A program made the position numbers and the translations under genes. A DNA stretch of 51,094 bases from an uncultured Collinsella sp. (lineage in GTDB: Bacteria > Actinomycetota > Coriobacteriia > Coriobacteriales > Coriobacteriaceae): positions 1 to 51,094 of the forward strand of contig CASELS010000016.1 of the NCBI GenBank assembly GCA_949288855.1. Direction: 5' to 3'. Shown piece by piece: positions 7,993 through 16,612 of the stretch (its first letter is position 1; every line of letters starts with the position of its first letter). The notes under the pieces are model-generated. The model was not told the DNA's origin, searched no databases, and was given only the letters and a program-made list of their open reading frames with translations.

Positions 7993-8039
7993 GTGGTGTG
8001 CAAAGACGTACAGAGTACCGACGAAGAACGGATTGTGGC

Positions 8040-8981
8040 ATGGCACAACGCGAACGTGCAGCTAAACAGCAAAGAACTTCCCAGCAGAAAGCGGCTAAGA
8101 GCGCCTCACAGCGTTCGGCGGGTGCCGTGAGGCAAAGGTCCGAGGGCAAAGCTCGAAACACGACGGCAGCTGCTCGTCCGAAAGGGGGGTACATCGAGGG
8201 ACGTCGCGCCTGTACCGAGGCGCTGCGCGCCGGCTTTCCCGTCAAGCGTGCGCTTGTGGCCGAAGGTGAGGGCAAGGACGCCGCGCTCGCCCAGATAGTG
8301 AACTACCTGCATGCGGCAGGCGTGCCCGTTATCACCCGTCCCCGGGCGGAGCTCGACGCCATCTCTGCACACGGTGCGCATCAGGGTATCGCGCTCGAGG
8401 TTGGCGCCTTCCCGTACGCTGAGCTTGCCGATATCGTTGCGCGCGCGGGCGAGGGCCCGGCGCTCGTGGTGGTGCTCGACCATGTGACCGATGCCGGCAA
8501 CTTTGGCGCTATCGTGCGTTCGGCCGAGGTCGTGGGTGCCGCGGGCGTGGTCACTGCCAACAAACGCGCGGCCGAGGTGACGGTTGCCACCTATAAAACC
8601 TCCGCCGGCGCCGTCATGCACCTGCCCATCGCCCGCGTGCCCAACATCGCTCGTGCGCTTGAGGATCTCAAGCAGGCGGGCTTTTGGTGTGTCGGCGCGA
8701 GCGAGCATGCCGAAGGGTCCTGCTGGGAGTCGCCGCTTACCGGGCGTATTGCGCTTGTGATGGGATCGGAGGGCGAGGGCATTTCGCGCCTGGTGCTCGA
8801 GACCTGCGATGACCTCACGCGCTTGCCGCAGCGCGGGGTGACCGAGAGCCTGAACGTGGCGCAAGCTACTACGGCGCTCGCCTACGAATGGCTCCGCGTG
8901 AATATCGCCGAGCTCGGCGATGCCGGTGCTGCAGTCTCCGACCAGGGCCGCGAGGTTGCCGCGGCAGGGGCGGGGGAGTAG
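8040..8981 (+). CDS. rlmB: 23S rRNA 2'-O-ribose methyltransferase, RlmB/TrmH SPOUT family
   Basis: This SPOUT enzyme transfers methyl from SAM to a guanosine ribose of 23S rRNA (Gm2251 type). From the ATG at 8040 it has 313 residues: a Lys/Arg/Gln/Ala-rich N-terminal tail of about 45, a substrate-binding domain (GRRACTEALRAG), then the knotted methyltransferase domain with DHVTDAGNFGAIVRSAE, VMGSEGEGIS and ESLNVAQATTALAYEW. The longer frame from a GTG at 7998 is rejected because it coincides with the predicted transcription start. It is followed after 3 nt by a NYN-domain gene, the same pair as rlmB-yacP in Bacillus. Confidence 0.93.
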   Translation: MAQRERAAKQQRTSQQKAAKSASQRSAGAVRQRSEGKARNTTAAARPKGGYIEGRRACTEALRAGFPVKRALVAEGEGKDAALAQIVNYLHAAGVPVITRPRAELDAISAHGAHQGIALEVGAFPYAELADIVARAGEGPALVVVLDHVTDAGNFGAIVRSAEVVGAAGVVTANKRAAEVTVATYKTSAGAVMHLPIARVPNIARALEDLKQAGFWCVGASEHAEGSCWESPLTGRIALVMGSEGEGISRLVLETCDDLTRLPQRGVTESLNVAQATTALAYEWLRVNIAELGDAGAAVSDQGREVAAAGAGE

Positions 8982-8984
8982 CCC

Positions 8985-9680
8985 ATGTCCAAGAAGAACC
9001 GTGCGAAGGCTAAGGCAAAACGCTTTGGCGAGGGCTCGGCAAAGCCTATTGTCTCGGCGAGCACCTTTGGGGTGGGCAACGCCTTTTCGGCAGCATTTGG
9101 CGAGGTAGCCGAGCCGGCGCGCGGCGCCAACGCACGCGGCCAGAAGGAGCTCTTGGTGGTTGATGGCTACAACGTCATTCATGCCGATCCTCGCTACGAG
9201 CGCCTTATCTTCGACCGCTCGGACGATCCCTATTCGCGCGATGTCTACGACGCGGCGCGCACCTCGCTCATCGCCGACGTTGCCGCCTTTGCGCAGGGGC
9301 GCTATGAGCCGGTGATCGTGTTCGATGGCGCGGGCAACGTGAACCCCGACCGCCCTAACCTCCCGCAGGCGGGGGTGCGCATCGAGTTTTCGCCCACGGG
9401 GGTCTCGGCCGACACCATCATCCAGCGCCTGTGCACCGATGCGCGCGAGCATGGTCGCGCCTGCTCGGTTGTTACGAGCGACGGTACGATCCAGGCAACG
9501 GTTATGGGCAAGGGCGTCACGCGCATCTCGGCGCGCATGTTTGTGGGCGAGGTCAAGCAGGTTGATGCCGATGTGGCGGAAGCAGAGGCGGCGCCCGATA
9601 TCAAGCTCACCCTCGGCAGTAGACTTGGCGGGGATTCTCTCTCAAAGCTGGCGGCACTTCGCGACAGCCTGCGCGGATAG
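8985..9680 (+). CDS. NYN-domain RNase, YacP/Rae1 family
   Basis: The 231-residue protein has a basic N-terminus (KKNRAKAKAKRFGEG), then a PIN-like NYN domain beginning LLVVDGYNVIHA (about residue 57) with later acidic positions in VIVFDGAG and VVTSDGTIQ, the usual metal-binding set. In Bacillus the homologue Rae1 is a ribosome-associated endoribonuclease encoded next to rlmB; the same arrangement with a 3-nt gap is seen here. The N-terminal basic tail of about 50 residues is longer than in typical members and may bind RNA or the ribosome. The specific function in this organism is inferred from family and context. Confidence 0.85.
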   Translation: MSKKNRAKAKAKRFGEGSAKPIVSASTFGVGNAFSAAFGEVAEPARGANARGQKELLVVDGYNVIHADPRYERLIFDRSDDPYSRDVYDAARTSLIADVAAFAQGRYEPVIVFDGAGNVNPDRPNLPQAGVRIEFSPTGVSADTIIQRLCTDAREHGRACSVVTSDGTIQATVMGKGVTRISARMFVGEVKQVDADVAEAEAAPDIKLTLGSRLGGDSLSKLAALRDSLRG

Positions 9681-9683
9681 CAG

Positions 9684-9712
9684 GTTATTAGCATGTAATT
9701 ATCTGCTAGAAT
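9684..9712 (+). promoter_or_regulatory. Promoter and candidate operator of the toxin-antitoxin pair
   Basis: TAGAAT at 9707-9712 is preceded by TGC, giving an extended -10; the -35 (GTTATT, 9684-9689) is weak. An inverted repeat TAGCA (9689-9693) / TGCTA (9704-9708) overlaps the -10 and is suitably placed for antitoxin autorepression. Confidence 0.5.
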
Positions 9713-9757
9713 AGACGGCGACGACAAGATCCGGGTTGTATAGGCAGGGAGGTCACG

Positions 9758-10045
9758 ATGTCTAAAACAGCTGCGCTTACTGATTTCAATCGTTCGCCTA
9801 ATACGTTGCTTTCCGAGCTCCATGAGTCTCAGCAACCTTGCTATCTCACCAAAAATGGCAAGGCATGCGCCGTCATCATGGATCCCGATGCATTTGAGCG
9901 GGCGATGTCTTTCCGCGCGGAGGCGCGTGAGCGCGAGATGCGCGTCTATGACGGCGTGCTACGGGGCTATGAGGATTATTGCGCGGGGAGGGTTACGCCG
10001 GCTCGTGAGGCGCTCGCTGCGCTCCGAGAGAAAAAAGGCTGGTAG
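9758..10045 (+). CDS. Phd/YefM-family antitoxin
   Basis: A 95-residue protein that opens with TDFNRSPNTLLSEL and YLTKNGKACAVIMDPDAFE, the standard Phd/YefM DNA-binding and dimerisation fold, followed by a charged helical tail that would wrap the toxin. GGGAGG lies upstream of the ATG. It ends 3 nt before the toxin gene. The antitoxin of such pairs represses its own promoter, in line with the inverted repeat at the -10 box. Confidence 0.88.
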   Translation: MSKTAALTDFNRSPNTLLSELHESQQPCYLTKNGKACAVIMDPDAFERAMSFRAEAREREMRVYDGVLRGYEDYCAGRVTPAREALAALREKKGW

Positions 10046-10048
10046 CGT

Positions 10049-10354
10049 ATGGCGTATCGCGTCTATTTCGCAAACAGCGTCCTCGACTTTATCGATGAGC
10101 ATGTTACGTCAGAACGCGTTTTTGAGCGCATTGAGGCGTATCGCGAGTTACTGGAGAGCTACCCATACCTTGGCGCTGCATATGATCCGGAGTACGCGGC
10201 GGCACAGCCTCCGATCCCCTGCAGGCGACTGCCGATTCCCGATACGCCGTTTACCATGTATTACGCCGTTGATGACGAGGCGCAGGCAGTTAATGTGTTC
10301 TACCTAGACTTCTCGGCGGCAAACCCGCGATATCGTTTCAGGTATCTCGATTAG
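10049..10354 (+). CDS. RelE/ParE-family toxin
   Basis: The 101-residue protein has the RelE/ParE-like pattern: AYRVYFANSVLDFIDEHV at the start, a central RLPIPDTPFTMYYAVDDEAQAVNVFYLDF beta-sheet (quoted here in two parts: RLPIPDTPF and MYYAVDD) and a terminal YRFRYLD. Members are either ribosome-dependent mRNA endonucleases or gyrase poisons; the sequence does not settle which. The C-terminal Arg/Tyr residues (RYRFRYLD) would suit an mRNase active site. It is the second gene of a two-gene unit with its cognate antitoxin. Confidence 0.82.
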   Translation: MAYRVYFANSVLDFIDEHVTSERVFERIEAYRELLESYPYLGAAYDPEYAAAQPPIPCRRLPIPDTPFTMYYAVDDEAQAVNVFYLDFSAANPRYRFRYLD

Positions 10355-10474
10355 GTTGTGGGCTCGTGTGCAGAACGGCTCGGTTGCGCTTCGCTGCTTG
10401 CCGCTTGCACCGTCATTCAGTATCCTATAGAAGCTTCGTGCGGGGGTGCATATGCGCCGCCAAGCGCCGAGCGT

Positions 10475-10546
10475 GCCAGCGTGGCTCAACGGTAGAGCAA
10501 GTGATTTGTAATCACTGGGTTGCGGGTTCGATTCCTGTCGCTGGCT
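10475..10546 (+). tRNA. tRNA-Thr (anticodon TGT)
   Basis: Acceptor GCCAGCG/CGCTGGC, D arm GCTC/GAGC, anticodon stem AGTGA/TCACT with loop TTTGTAA, and T arm CGGGTTCGATTCCTG fold as a standard cloverleaf. The 3' CCA is not encoded. Confidence 0.95.
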
Positions 10547-10558
10547 CCCTTACACATC

Positions 10559-10596
10559 AAGCCCAGAGACCGATGGGGTCTCTGGGCTTTCGTTTT
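10559..10596 (+). terminator. Rho-independent terminator after tRNA-Thr
   Basis: A 13-bp perfect stem AAGCCCAGAGACC (10559-10571) / GGTCTCTGGGCTT (10577-10589), followed by TCGTTTT. Confidence 0.9.
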
Positions 10597-10719
10597 GCGA
10601 ACCCGCCTCTGTTCGGAGCGTGGTGCGGGTGTGGCACCTTTTGGTGTTGAGCGTACGCCAGTCTCAAGAGGTTATGGTGGGTGTACGCGATAAGGGCGGT
10701 CCATGGGGTTGGTGTTGGC

Positions 10720-10924
10720 CAGTTTGGTCAAATTACCCTGTGAGAGGGCAGTCCGCCCAAAACTGATCACTCGTGAACGGCGCTCGTGCGCCGTTATCCA
10801 TGCCGAATCTCGTCAAAACATCGCCGCCGACCGTTTTGCCTTGAAGCAGAACGCCCGGCGGCTGTGTTGTCATTCGATAATGTACGAAGCAAACGCCCTC
10901 TCACGGGGTAATTTGACCAAACTG
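10720..10924. repeat. 205-bp element with 30-bp terminal inverted repeats
   Basis: The left arm at 10720-10749 begins CAGTTTGGTCAAATTACCC; the right arm at 10895-10924 is its reverse complement with one difference in 30. Inside, AACGGCGC (10776-10783) and GCGCCGTT (10788-10795) form a perfect 8-bp hairpin with TCGT loop. No ORF of credible character and no target-site duplication were seen. It fits a MITE-like non-autonomous element or a large structured RNA locus. The rest of 10600-10981 holds nothing else recognisable. Confidence 0.8.
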
Positions 10925-10981
10925 ACGCCTATCAACTACGAGCAGAAGGCGGCAGCCCGCGCCGCGCCCCGTGAGCGAGGC

Positions 10982-13858
10982 CTAGCCGAGGATGCGCACC
11001 GCCACGCGATACGTTCCTGCGGCGGCGATGCGGTACGGCTCCTCCACGTCCGATCCCCAGCTATCGATGCCACCCACGCCGCGCATCGCGCCGTACAGGC
11101 ATAGGTGCGTGCGTTCCGTTACGGGGAGTTCTTCGGGGTGCGCGGCGCTTTCAATCTCGAGCGCGCTCGCGGGAAGCGCCGAGAACGCGAACGGTTCCTC
11201 CTCCATAACGAACGCGATCTTGCCCGTGCAATGCTCGCCGGCATCGCGCGCGGTGAGCTCAAACTCGTGCGTGTGCACGTGGCAGCTGCAGTCCTGTGGG
11301 ACGAGATAGGCTGGTACGTGCGGCTCCTCATGGTGGCGGCCAAAGGTGCCGCCGCGCCAGCGGTCGGGGTACGTCTCGCCCGAGAGACCCGTCCAGGCAA
11401 CGTCTGCGACGGGTAACGGGGTCACCAGGTGCACGCCAAAGCACGGCAGTTCAGGTAGCCCCTCGGCACCGGTGTAGAGCGCCTCGACGAGCATGCCGGC
11501 ACCTGCCTCAACGGTGTAGCGCAGGATTATCTCCACCCCGGGGACAACGTCAGCCGCAAAGCGGTACGCCACCACCACGCGGCGCGGGCCGAGCTCCTCC
11601 ACGTGCTGGTCCGTGCAGTGGCAGAACGCCTCCGCGGCGAGCCAGGCGGCGTTTCTTGCGGGGAAGCCGCATCCGCGGTCGTTATCGGTCGAGGCGCGCC
11701 AAAGCGCGGGCCGCGGTGCCCGCCAGAGCCACTCGCGCCCGCCCACCTGCAGGCTCACGGGTCCATGCTCTGCGCACGAGAAGAGGACGGAGAGCTCGCC
11801 GCACGTAACGCCAAGGTTCACATCGCCCTGCACGATTGCAAGGTCGGGTGCTTCTGCGGCGCGCTCGCGCCGCACCGCAGCCTGTGCGGCGATTACGCGT
11901 GCGCTCTCCTCCTCGGCGGCGTCGCGTGCGGCATCGTGCACGGCGCGCGCGGAGGCGTCCGCGTACCAGTAGCGCACGTCCTGCATCGCGGGCTTCTCGG
12001 TGCCATCGGCAAAGACAATGCCGTCCCCGCTGAACGCGTAGTCGCTCGGTCGCTCGCTAAAGTCTCCGCCATAGCCCAGAGAGTGCCGCCCGAGCGCGTC
12101 GCGCCGCCAGAGGGCCTGGTCCATGTAGTCCCAAATAAAGCCGCCCTGGTACTGCTCAAACTCTTCGCCAAGACGAATATAGCTCTCCATGCCGCCCAGA
12201 CTGTTGCCCATGTCGTGCATGTATTCGCAGAGTATGAAGGGCTTTTTGGGCGAGGCCTCGAGGTAGCGGCGGATATCGGTCGGCGTCGCGTACATGCGAC
12301 TCTCTACGTCCGAGGTCTCCTCCCACGCGGGGTCGTAGCCCTCGCGTCCCCGTGCTTGGAATACACCTTCGTAATGAACGGGACGGCTCGGGTCCGCCTC
12401 GTGGAAGAAACGGCTCATGGCGAGGATGGCATCGCCGGCGTACGATTCGTTGCCGCAGCTCCACATGAGGACCGCGGGATGGTTCTTATCGCGCTCAAAC
12501 ATCGAGCGGGCGCGGTCGATGACGGCGGGCGTCCACACGGCGAGGCTGCCCGGTACGTTCCACGCGGGGTCCACGGATCCGAGCTTTTGCCAGCTGCCAT
12601 GGGTCTCGAGGTTGGCCTCGTCGATCATATAGATGCCGTTCTCGTCGCAGAGGTCGCACCACGGCGTTTGATCGGGATAATGGCAGGTGCGCACGGCGTT
12701 GATGTTGTTGCGCTTGAAAATCTCCATTGCGCGGAGCATATCGTCATGTCCGATGGCGCGCCCGCGCTCGGCGCTCCACTCGTGTCGGTTCACGCCGCAG
12801 AAGAACAGGCGCCGCCCGTTAAGGCGCAAGACGCCGTCCTCGATCCCCACACGGCGAAAGCCCGTCCGCAGCGTCGCGCACTCCACCTCGCGCCCGGAGG
12901 GGAAGTCGACGAGCGCCACCTCGACCGTATAGAGTGTCGGATGCTCGTGGCTCCAGGGGACGATGTTCTCGATTTGCAGGGGGCAAGCGAGCTCGACCGT
13001 GTGCGCGCCCTCCCAGGGACTGTCCGCCTCCTCGCTGGTCGTAAAGCCCGGCGCCCCCTCATAAAGCTTGGCGCCATCGGCGTCCGTCACACGCAGCTGC
13101 ACGATGCACGACGCGAGCGTCCCGGCATCGTCGGTGGAGGTAATGGTGATGCGCGGGTCGAGCACGCCCGTTGTGTTGTCCGTGTCGAGCCCGGCCCTCA
13201 GCCACACGTCCTCAACATGCAGGCGCGGTTTGGCGTAGAGCACCACGGGCCGAAAGATGCCAAAGAATCGGAACATATCTTGATCTTCCAACCATGACGC
13301 GCTCGCGTGCTGAAAGACCTCGACGGCAAGGCGGTTCATCCCCGGGTGCAGATAGTCGGTGAGGTCAAAGTCGCTCGGGGTAAAGCTGTCCTCGGCGTAG
13401 CCGACAAAGCGGCCGTTTACCCAGAGGTAGAAGGCGCGCTCGACGCCCTGGAAGGAGATGCACACGCGCATGCCCTCCCATGCGGGAGCGAGCTCGAAGT
13501 CGCGCACGTAACAGCCCACGGCGCAGCGGTCGGCGTCTATGGCTGGCGGACGCAGGTCGGAGATGCCGTCCCAGGGGTATTGCGTATTCACATATTGGAT
13601 TTGACCGTATCCCTCGAGCTCGATATGGGCGGGCACCTGGATGGTGCCAAAGCCGGAGAGGTCGGCGTCTTCGCGCCAGAAGTCGCGCGGTCGCTCCTCG
13701 ATGGAGGAGGCGTAGGCAAAGCGCCAGCTGCCGTCGAGCGAGCGCGTGCAGGTGCGCAGGGCGCCGCGCCACGTGTGGTCCGAGTGCGCAGGGAGCCGGT
13801 TCACCTCAAAGACTTCGGGATCCTGGAGCCAGGCGAGGGTGGGGGACAAAACGTTCAC
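10982..13858 (-). CDS. lacZ: Beta-galactosidase, glycoside hydrolase family 2 (LacZ type)
   Basis: The enzyme hydrolyses terminal beta-galactosides such as lactose. With a GTG start preceded by TTGGAGG it has 958 residues; an upstream extension to 14071 has no family similarity. Order of domains: sugar-binding jelly roll, immunoglobulin-like domain, TIM barrel with acid/base Glu in WSCGNESYAG (about residue 471) and nucleophile Glu in ILCEYMHDMGNSLGG (about 544), and the C-terminal beta-galactosidase small chain. HEWSAERGRAIG and NAVRTCHYPDQTPW are typical of LacZ, not of GusA or mannosidase. It is monocistronic in the window, on the strand opposite its neighbours, with no adjacent transporter or regulator. 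The protein is presumably cytoplasmic as no signal peptide is visible. Confidence 0.93.
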   Translation of the reverse strand: MNVLSPTLAWLQDPEVFEVNRLPAHSDHTWRGALRTCTRSLDGSWRFAYASSIEERPRDFWREDADLSGFGTIQVPAHIELEGYGQIQYVNTQYPWDGISDLRPPAIDADRCAVGCYVRDFELAPAWEGMRVCISFQGVERAFYLWVNGRFVGYAEDSFTPSDFDLTDYLHPGMNRLAVEVFQHASASWLEDQDMFRFFGIFRPVVLYAKPRLHVEDVWLRAGLDTDNTTGVLDPRITITSTDDAGTLASCIVQLRVTDADGAKLYEGAPGFTTSEEADSPWEGAHTVELACPLQIENIVPWSHEHPTLYTVEVALVDFPSGREVECATLRTGFRRVGIEDGVLRLNGRRLFFCGVNRHEWSAERGRAIGHDDMLRAMEIFKRNNINAVRTCHYPDQTPWCDLCDENGIYMIDEANLETHGSWQKLGSVDPAWNVPGSLAVWTPAVIDRARSMFERDKNHPAVLMWSCGNESYAGDAILAMSRFFHEADPSRPVHYEGVFQARGREGYDPAWEETSDVESRMYATPTDIRRYLEASPKKPFILCEYMHDMGNSLGGMESYIRLGEEFEQYQGGFIWDYMDQALWRRDALGRHSLGYGGDFSERPSDYAFSGDGIVFADGTEKPAMQDVRYWYADASARAVHDAARDAAEEESARVIAAQAAVRRERAAEAPDLAIVQGDVNLGVTCGELSVLFSCAEHGPVSLQVGGREWLWRAPRPALWRASTDNDRGCGFPARNAAWLAAEAFCHCTDQHVEELGPRRVVVAYRFAADVVPGVEIILRYTVEAGAGMLVEALYTGAEGLPELPCFGVHLVTPLPVADVAWTGLSGETYPDRWRGGTFGRHHEEPHVPAYLVPQDCSCHVHTHEFELTARDAGEHCTGKIAFVMEEEPFAFSALPASALEIESAAHPEELPVTERTHLCLYGAMRGVGGIDSWGSDVEEPYRIAAAGTYRVAVRILG

Positions 13859-14026
13859 GGTGCCTCCAATCGGTTGGTTGGTGCCAGTGTAGCGCGCGCG
13901 GACCCATCTTGCCGACGCCTGCCGTTTACCGCCCGAGCGCGCCGTCTGCCGATGCCGTAGCTGTAACGCTACCGTCGCGTACGCGGTGTGCTGTAATACG
14001 GGGACCAATGGGGTGGGGTGGTTTAT

Positions 14027-14566
14027 ATGGCTACGGGCAGCAAGAACGGAAAGAGGCGCCGCAGGAACCATCGTCGCCCAAACACGCGCACGGCTGGCTC
14101 CTACATTGACGAGCCCTTTGGCCTTGTTATGAACTGCTTCTTAGGGTTTTGGCTGTTCTGTACCCTGCCCACCTATTTCCTCACGCAGAGCAAGGAGTAT
14201 TTCTGGCAGCACTACGGACCGGTCATTGTGCCTGCCCTGTTTATCATCATCGCCGTGTGGGTCATTGGCGGTATCGTGAAGTACGGCGCCCGTGCGATAG
14301 TGGCCGTGCCCGTGCAGATGTGCTACACCGTTATTGTTCTGCTGGGGCTTATCTGGCAGCTTATCGCTGCAATCGGCGAGGCAATAGGCCTGTCCGTCCC
14401 TCTGTTTCTCACAGTGAGAACGCCCGGTGCACCCACCGAGGACGGTCGCTGGCATGACGAGCCGAGCGGGACGTCTTCGAGCGGGCTTGGGGCTTTCGAA
14501 CAGACCTATATTGCCTACAAGGGGACGAAAACGCTCTTTGACGATGACGATCCGCATCGTCGCTGA
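14027..14566 (+). CDS. Small membrane protein of unknown function
   Basis: From the ATG at 14027 (a GTG three codons upstream is possible) the product has 179 residues. It opens with a strongly basic stretch (KNGKRRRRNHRRPNTR), then three hydrophobic segments (roughly residues 34-54, 63-86 and 90-118), then a hydrophilic acidic tail ending DDDDPHRR. I do not recognise a family. It is divergent from lacZ with about 170 nt between them and stands alone ahead of the tRNA cluster. Confidence 0.65.
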   Translation: MATGSKNGKRRRRNHRRPNTRTAGSYIDEPFGLVMNCFLGFWLFCTLPTYFLTQSKEYFWQHYGPVIVPALFIIIAVWVIGGIVKYGARAIVAVPVQMCYTVIVLLGLIWQLIAAIGEAIGLSVPLFLTVRTPGAPTEDGRWHDEPSGTSSSGLGAFEQTYIAYKGTKTLFDDDDPHRR

Positions 14567-14716
14567 GGCATCGCCCCAATCATCTAGAGCCCGATCCGAG
14601 TGGCACGCCTTCACAACACGTTCACGACAACGGCGCGCGCAGCAGAAGGCGATTTAATAAAACCGCAGGAAACGCGAGTATGGATACGCCTGGCAGCGTG
14701 TATTTAAGCAAAGTGG

Positions 14717-14746
14717 TTGACAGGCACCGGCACCACGTCGTACTAT
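14717..14746 (+). promoter_or_regulatory. Strong promoter of the tRNA-tuf operon
   Basis: TTGACA at 14717-14722, 18-nt spacer, TACTAT at 14741-14746; GC-rich sequence follows. It is the only good consensus promoter before the three tRNAs and tuf. The stretch 14567-14716 shows no gene. Confidence 0.75.
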
Positions 14747-14806
14747 TCTTTCGCTCGCGGAGATGCTTAGCCGGCTGGCAAAGCGCTTTGCGGGTCTTGC
14801 TTCTCT

Positions 14807-14891
14807 GGGAGTGTGCCCGAGTGGTTAATGGGGACGGGCTGTAAACCCGTTGGCTCTGCCTACCAAGGTTCGAATCCTTGCGCTCCCACCA
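14807..14891 (+). tRNA. tRNA-Tyr (anticodon GTA)
   Basis: Class II tRNA with a long variable arm: acceptor GGGAGTG/CGCTCCC, anticodon loop CTGTAAA, and encoded CCA at 14889-14891. Confidence 0.96.
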
Positions 14892-14901
14892 GCAAGCAAG
14901 T

Positions 14902-14977
14902 GCCTGTATAGCTCAGTCGGTAGAGCACTTCGTTGGTAACGAAGAGGTCACCAGTTCAAGTCTGGTTGCAGGCTCCA
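14902..14977 (+). tRNA. tRNA-Thr (anticodon GGT)
   Basis: Acceptor GCCTGTA/TGCAGGC with one G-T pair, anticodon loop TTGGTAA, and encoded CCA. It is the second threonine tRNA of the window. Confidence 0.96.
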
Positions 14978-14981
14978 GTAC

Positions 14982-15058
14982 GGCGGTGTAGCTCAGTTGG
15001 TTAGAGCACACGGTTCATACCCGTGGCGTCACTGGTTCGAATCCAGTCACCGCTACCA
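14982..15058 (+). tRNA. tRNA-Met (anticodon CAT), elongator type
   Basis: Acceptor GGCGGTG/CACCGCT, anticodon CAT, and encoded CCA. It lacks the initiator hallmarks (the C1-A72 mismatch and three GC pairs at the anticodon stem), so elongator Met is favoured. An isoleucine tRNA with modified CAT cannot be fully excluded by sequence alone. Confidence 0.92.
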
Positions 15059-15068
15059 AGGTAACACG

Positions 15069-15129
15069 GTGGCTTTCCCACTCCGGGGGAGCCACTTAGG
15101 TTAAGAAGGCATTGTCCCCGCCGGGGACG
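15069..15129 (+). other. Two hairpins in the tuf leader
   Basis: GTGGCTTTCCC (15069-15079) pairs with GGGGGAGCCAC (15085-15095) with two G-T pairs; TTGTCCCC (15112-15119) pairs with GGGGACGA (15122-15129). Neither has a T tract. They may be processing sites separating tRNAs from the tuf mRNA. Confidence 0.55.
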
Positions 15130-15151
15130 ACCTTTGAAGGAGGAGGGCTAA

Positions 15152-16342
15152 ATGGCCAAGGAAAAGTTCGAGCGCACTAAGCCGCATGTTAACATCGGCA
15201 CCATCGGCCACGTGGACCACGGTAAGACCACGCTGACCGCCGCCATCACCAAGGTTCTCTCCGAGACCGAGGGCTGCAAGGCCGACTTCACGGCGTTCGA
15301 GAACATCGACAAGGCTCCCGAGGAGCGCGAGCGCGGCATCACCATCTCCGTTGCTCACGTCGAGTACGAGACCCAGAACCGTCACTACGCTCACGTTGAC
15401 TGCCCGGGCCACGCCGACTACATCAAGAACATGATCTCCGGTGCTGCCCAGATGGACGGCGCTATCCTGGTCATCGCCGCCACCGACGGCCCCATGGCTC
15501 AGACCCGCGAGCACATCCTGCTCGCCCGTCAGGTCGGCGTTCCCTACATCGTCGTATTCCTGAACAAGTGCGACATGGTCGACGACGAGGAGCTCATTGA
15601 CCTCGTCGAGATGGAGACCCGTGAGCTCCTCTCCGAGTACGACTTCCCGGGAGACGACATCCCCGTCGTCCGTGGTTCCGCTCTCGGCGCCCTCAACGGC
15701 GAGGAGAAGTGGATGGATTCCGTCCGCGAGCTCATGGCCGCTGTTGACGAGTACATCCCGACCCCCGAGCGTGACGACGCCAAGCCGTTCCTGATGGCCG
15801 TCGAGGACACCATGACCATCTCCGGCCGTGGTACCGTTGCTACCGGTCGTGTCGAGCGTGGCGTGCTCAAGCTCAACGAGCCCGTCGAGATCGTCGGCAT
15901 CAAGGAGACCCAGTCCTCCGTCGCCACCGGCATCGAGATGTTCCGTAAGACCATGGACTTCTGCGAGGCTGGCGACAACGTCGGCATCCTGCTCCGTGGT
16001 ATCAAGCGCGAGGACATCGAGCGCGGCCAGGTTCTCTGCAAGCCCGGTTCGGTGCACCCGCACACCAAGTTCACCGGCGAGGTTTACGTCCTCACCAAGG
16101 AGGAGGGCGGCCGTCACACCCCGTTCTTCGATGGTTACCGTCCGCAGTTCTACTTCCGTACCACTGACGTGACCGGCACCGTCAAGCTCCCCGAGGGCAC
16201 CGAGATGGCCATGCCTGGTGACCACATCACCATCGAGGGCGACCTCATCCACCCGATCGCCATGGAGGAGGGCCTGCGCTTCGCTATCCGCGAGGGTGGC
16301 CACACCGTCGGCTCGGGCGTTGTCTCCACGATCATCGAGTAA
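15152..16342 (+). CDS. tuf: Translation elongation factor Tu
   Basis: EF-Tu brings aminoacyl-tRNA to the ribosome with GTP. The 396-residue protein has the P-loop GHVDHGKT (about 19-26), switch region [13 protein letters not shown] (about 82-86) and NKCD (about 137-140), then domain 2 ([13 protein letters not shown]) and domain 3 ending with [25 protein letters not shown] precedes the ATG. It lies directly behind three tRNAs, as E. coli tufB does, rather than behind fusA, so it may be co-transcribed with them from the promoter at 14717. Codon use is strongly biased to C-ending codons, as expected for a highly expressed gene. Confidence 0.98.
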   Translation: MAKEKFERTKPHVNIGTIGHVDHGKTTLTAAITKVLSETEGCKADFTAFENIDKAPEERERGITISVAHVEYETQNRHYAHVDCPGHADYIKNMISGAAQMDGAILVIAATDGPMAQTREHILLARQVGVPYIVVFLNKCDMVDDEELIDLVEMETRELLSEYDFPGDDIPVVRGSALGALNGEEKWMDSVRELMAAVDEYIPTPERDDAKPFLMAVEDTMTISGRGTVATGRVERGVLKLNEPVEIVGIKETQSSVATGIEMFRKTMDFCEAGDNVGILLRGIKREDIERGQVLCKPGSVHPHTKFTGEVYVLTKEEGGRHTPFFDGYRPQFYFRTTDVTGTVKLPEGTEMAMPGDHITIEGDLIHPIAMEEGLRFAIREGGHTVGSGVVSTIIE

Positions 16343-16374
16343 CTTCGGTTATCCGGTAATCACGAGCTAGCTGC

Positions 16375-16409
16375 AACCCGGTTCCCTCTCGGGGGAGCCG
16401 GGTTGTTTT
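16375..16409 (+). terminator. Rho-independent terminator after tuf
   Basis: AACCCGG (16375-16381) and CCGGGTT (16398-16404), extended inward by TTCCC with GGGGA, followed by GTTTTC. Confidence 0.88.
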
Positions 16410-16539
16410 CTGTCACGGACGGTAGCACTTGATCGATCTGCAGTCAGGTGAATCCGTGCGCCTAGATAACGTATCTGCGCGCGAGCTACCTGAGGTTATG
16501 TATCGTTTCTGCAGACAGACCGCCCGGCCTACCAGACCG

Positions 16540-16568
16540 TTGACGTAACATCCTCGAGATGATAATGT
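16540..16568 (+). promoter_or_regulatory. Promoter for rpmG
   Basis: TTGACG at 16540-16545 with TAATGT at 16563-16568 (17-nt spacer); GATAAT at 16561-16566 is an alternative -10 with a shorter spacer. It lies about 45 nt upstream of the rpmG start. Confidence 0.6.
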
Positions 16569-16612
16569 AATCCACCGTGCCCGTCCGGGCGGTATTGGAG
16601 GTAATAAGTTTC

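Noticed and set aside
7998..8039. GTG start upstream for rlmB
   Set aside because: It coincides with the predicted transcription start of the promoter at 7964-7992, so it would lack a ribosome site.
10703..11104. 133-codon plus-strand frame after the tRNA-Thr terminator
   Set aside because: It runs across the inverted-repeat element and into the lacZ 3' end; no ribosome site or family features.
11603..13297. 564-codon plus-strand frame opposite lacZ
   Set aside because: It lies wholly within lacZ, which has clear catalytic motifs; the frame is Arg/Val/Ala-rich shadow sequence.
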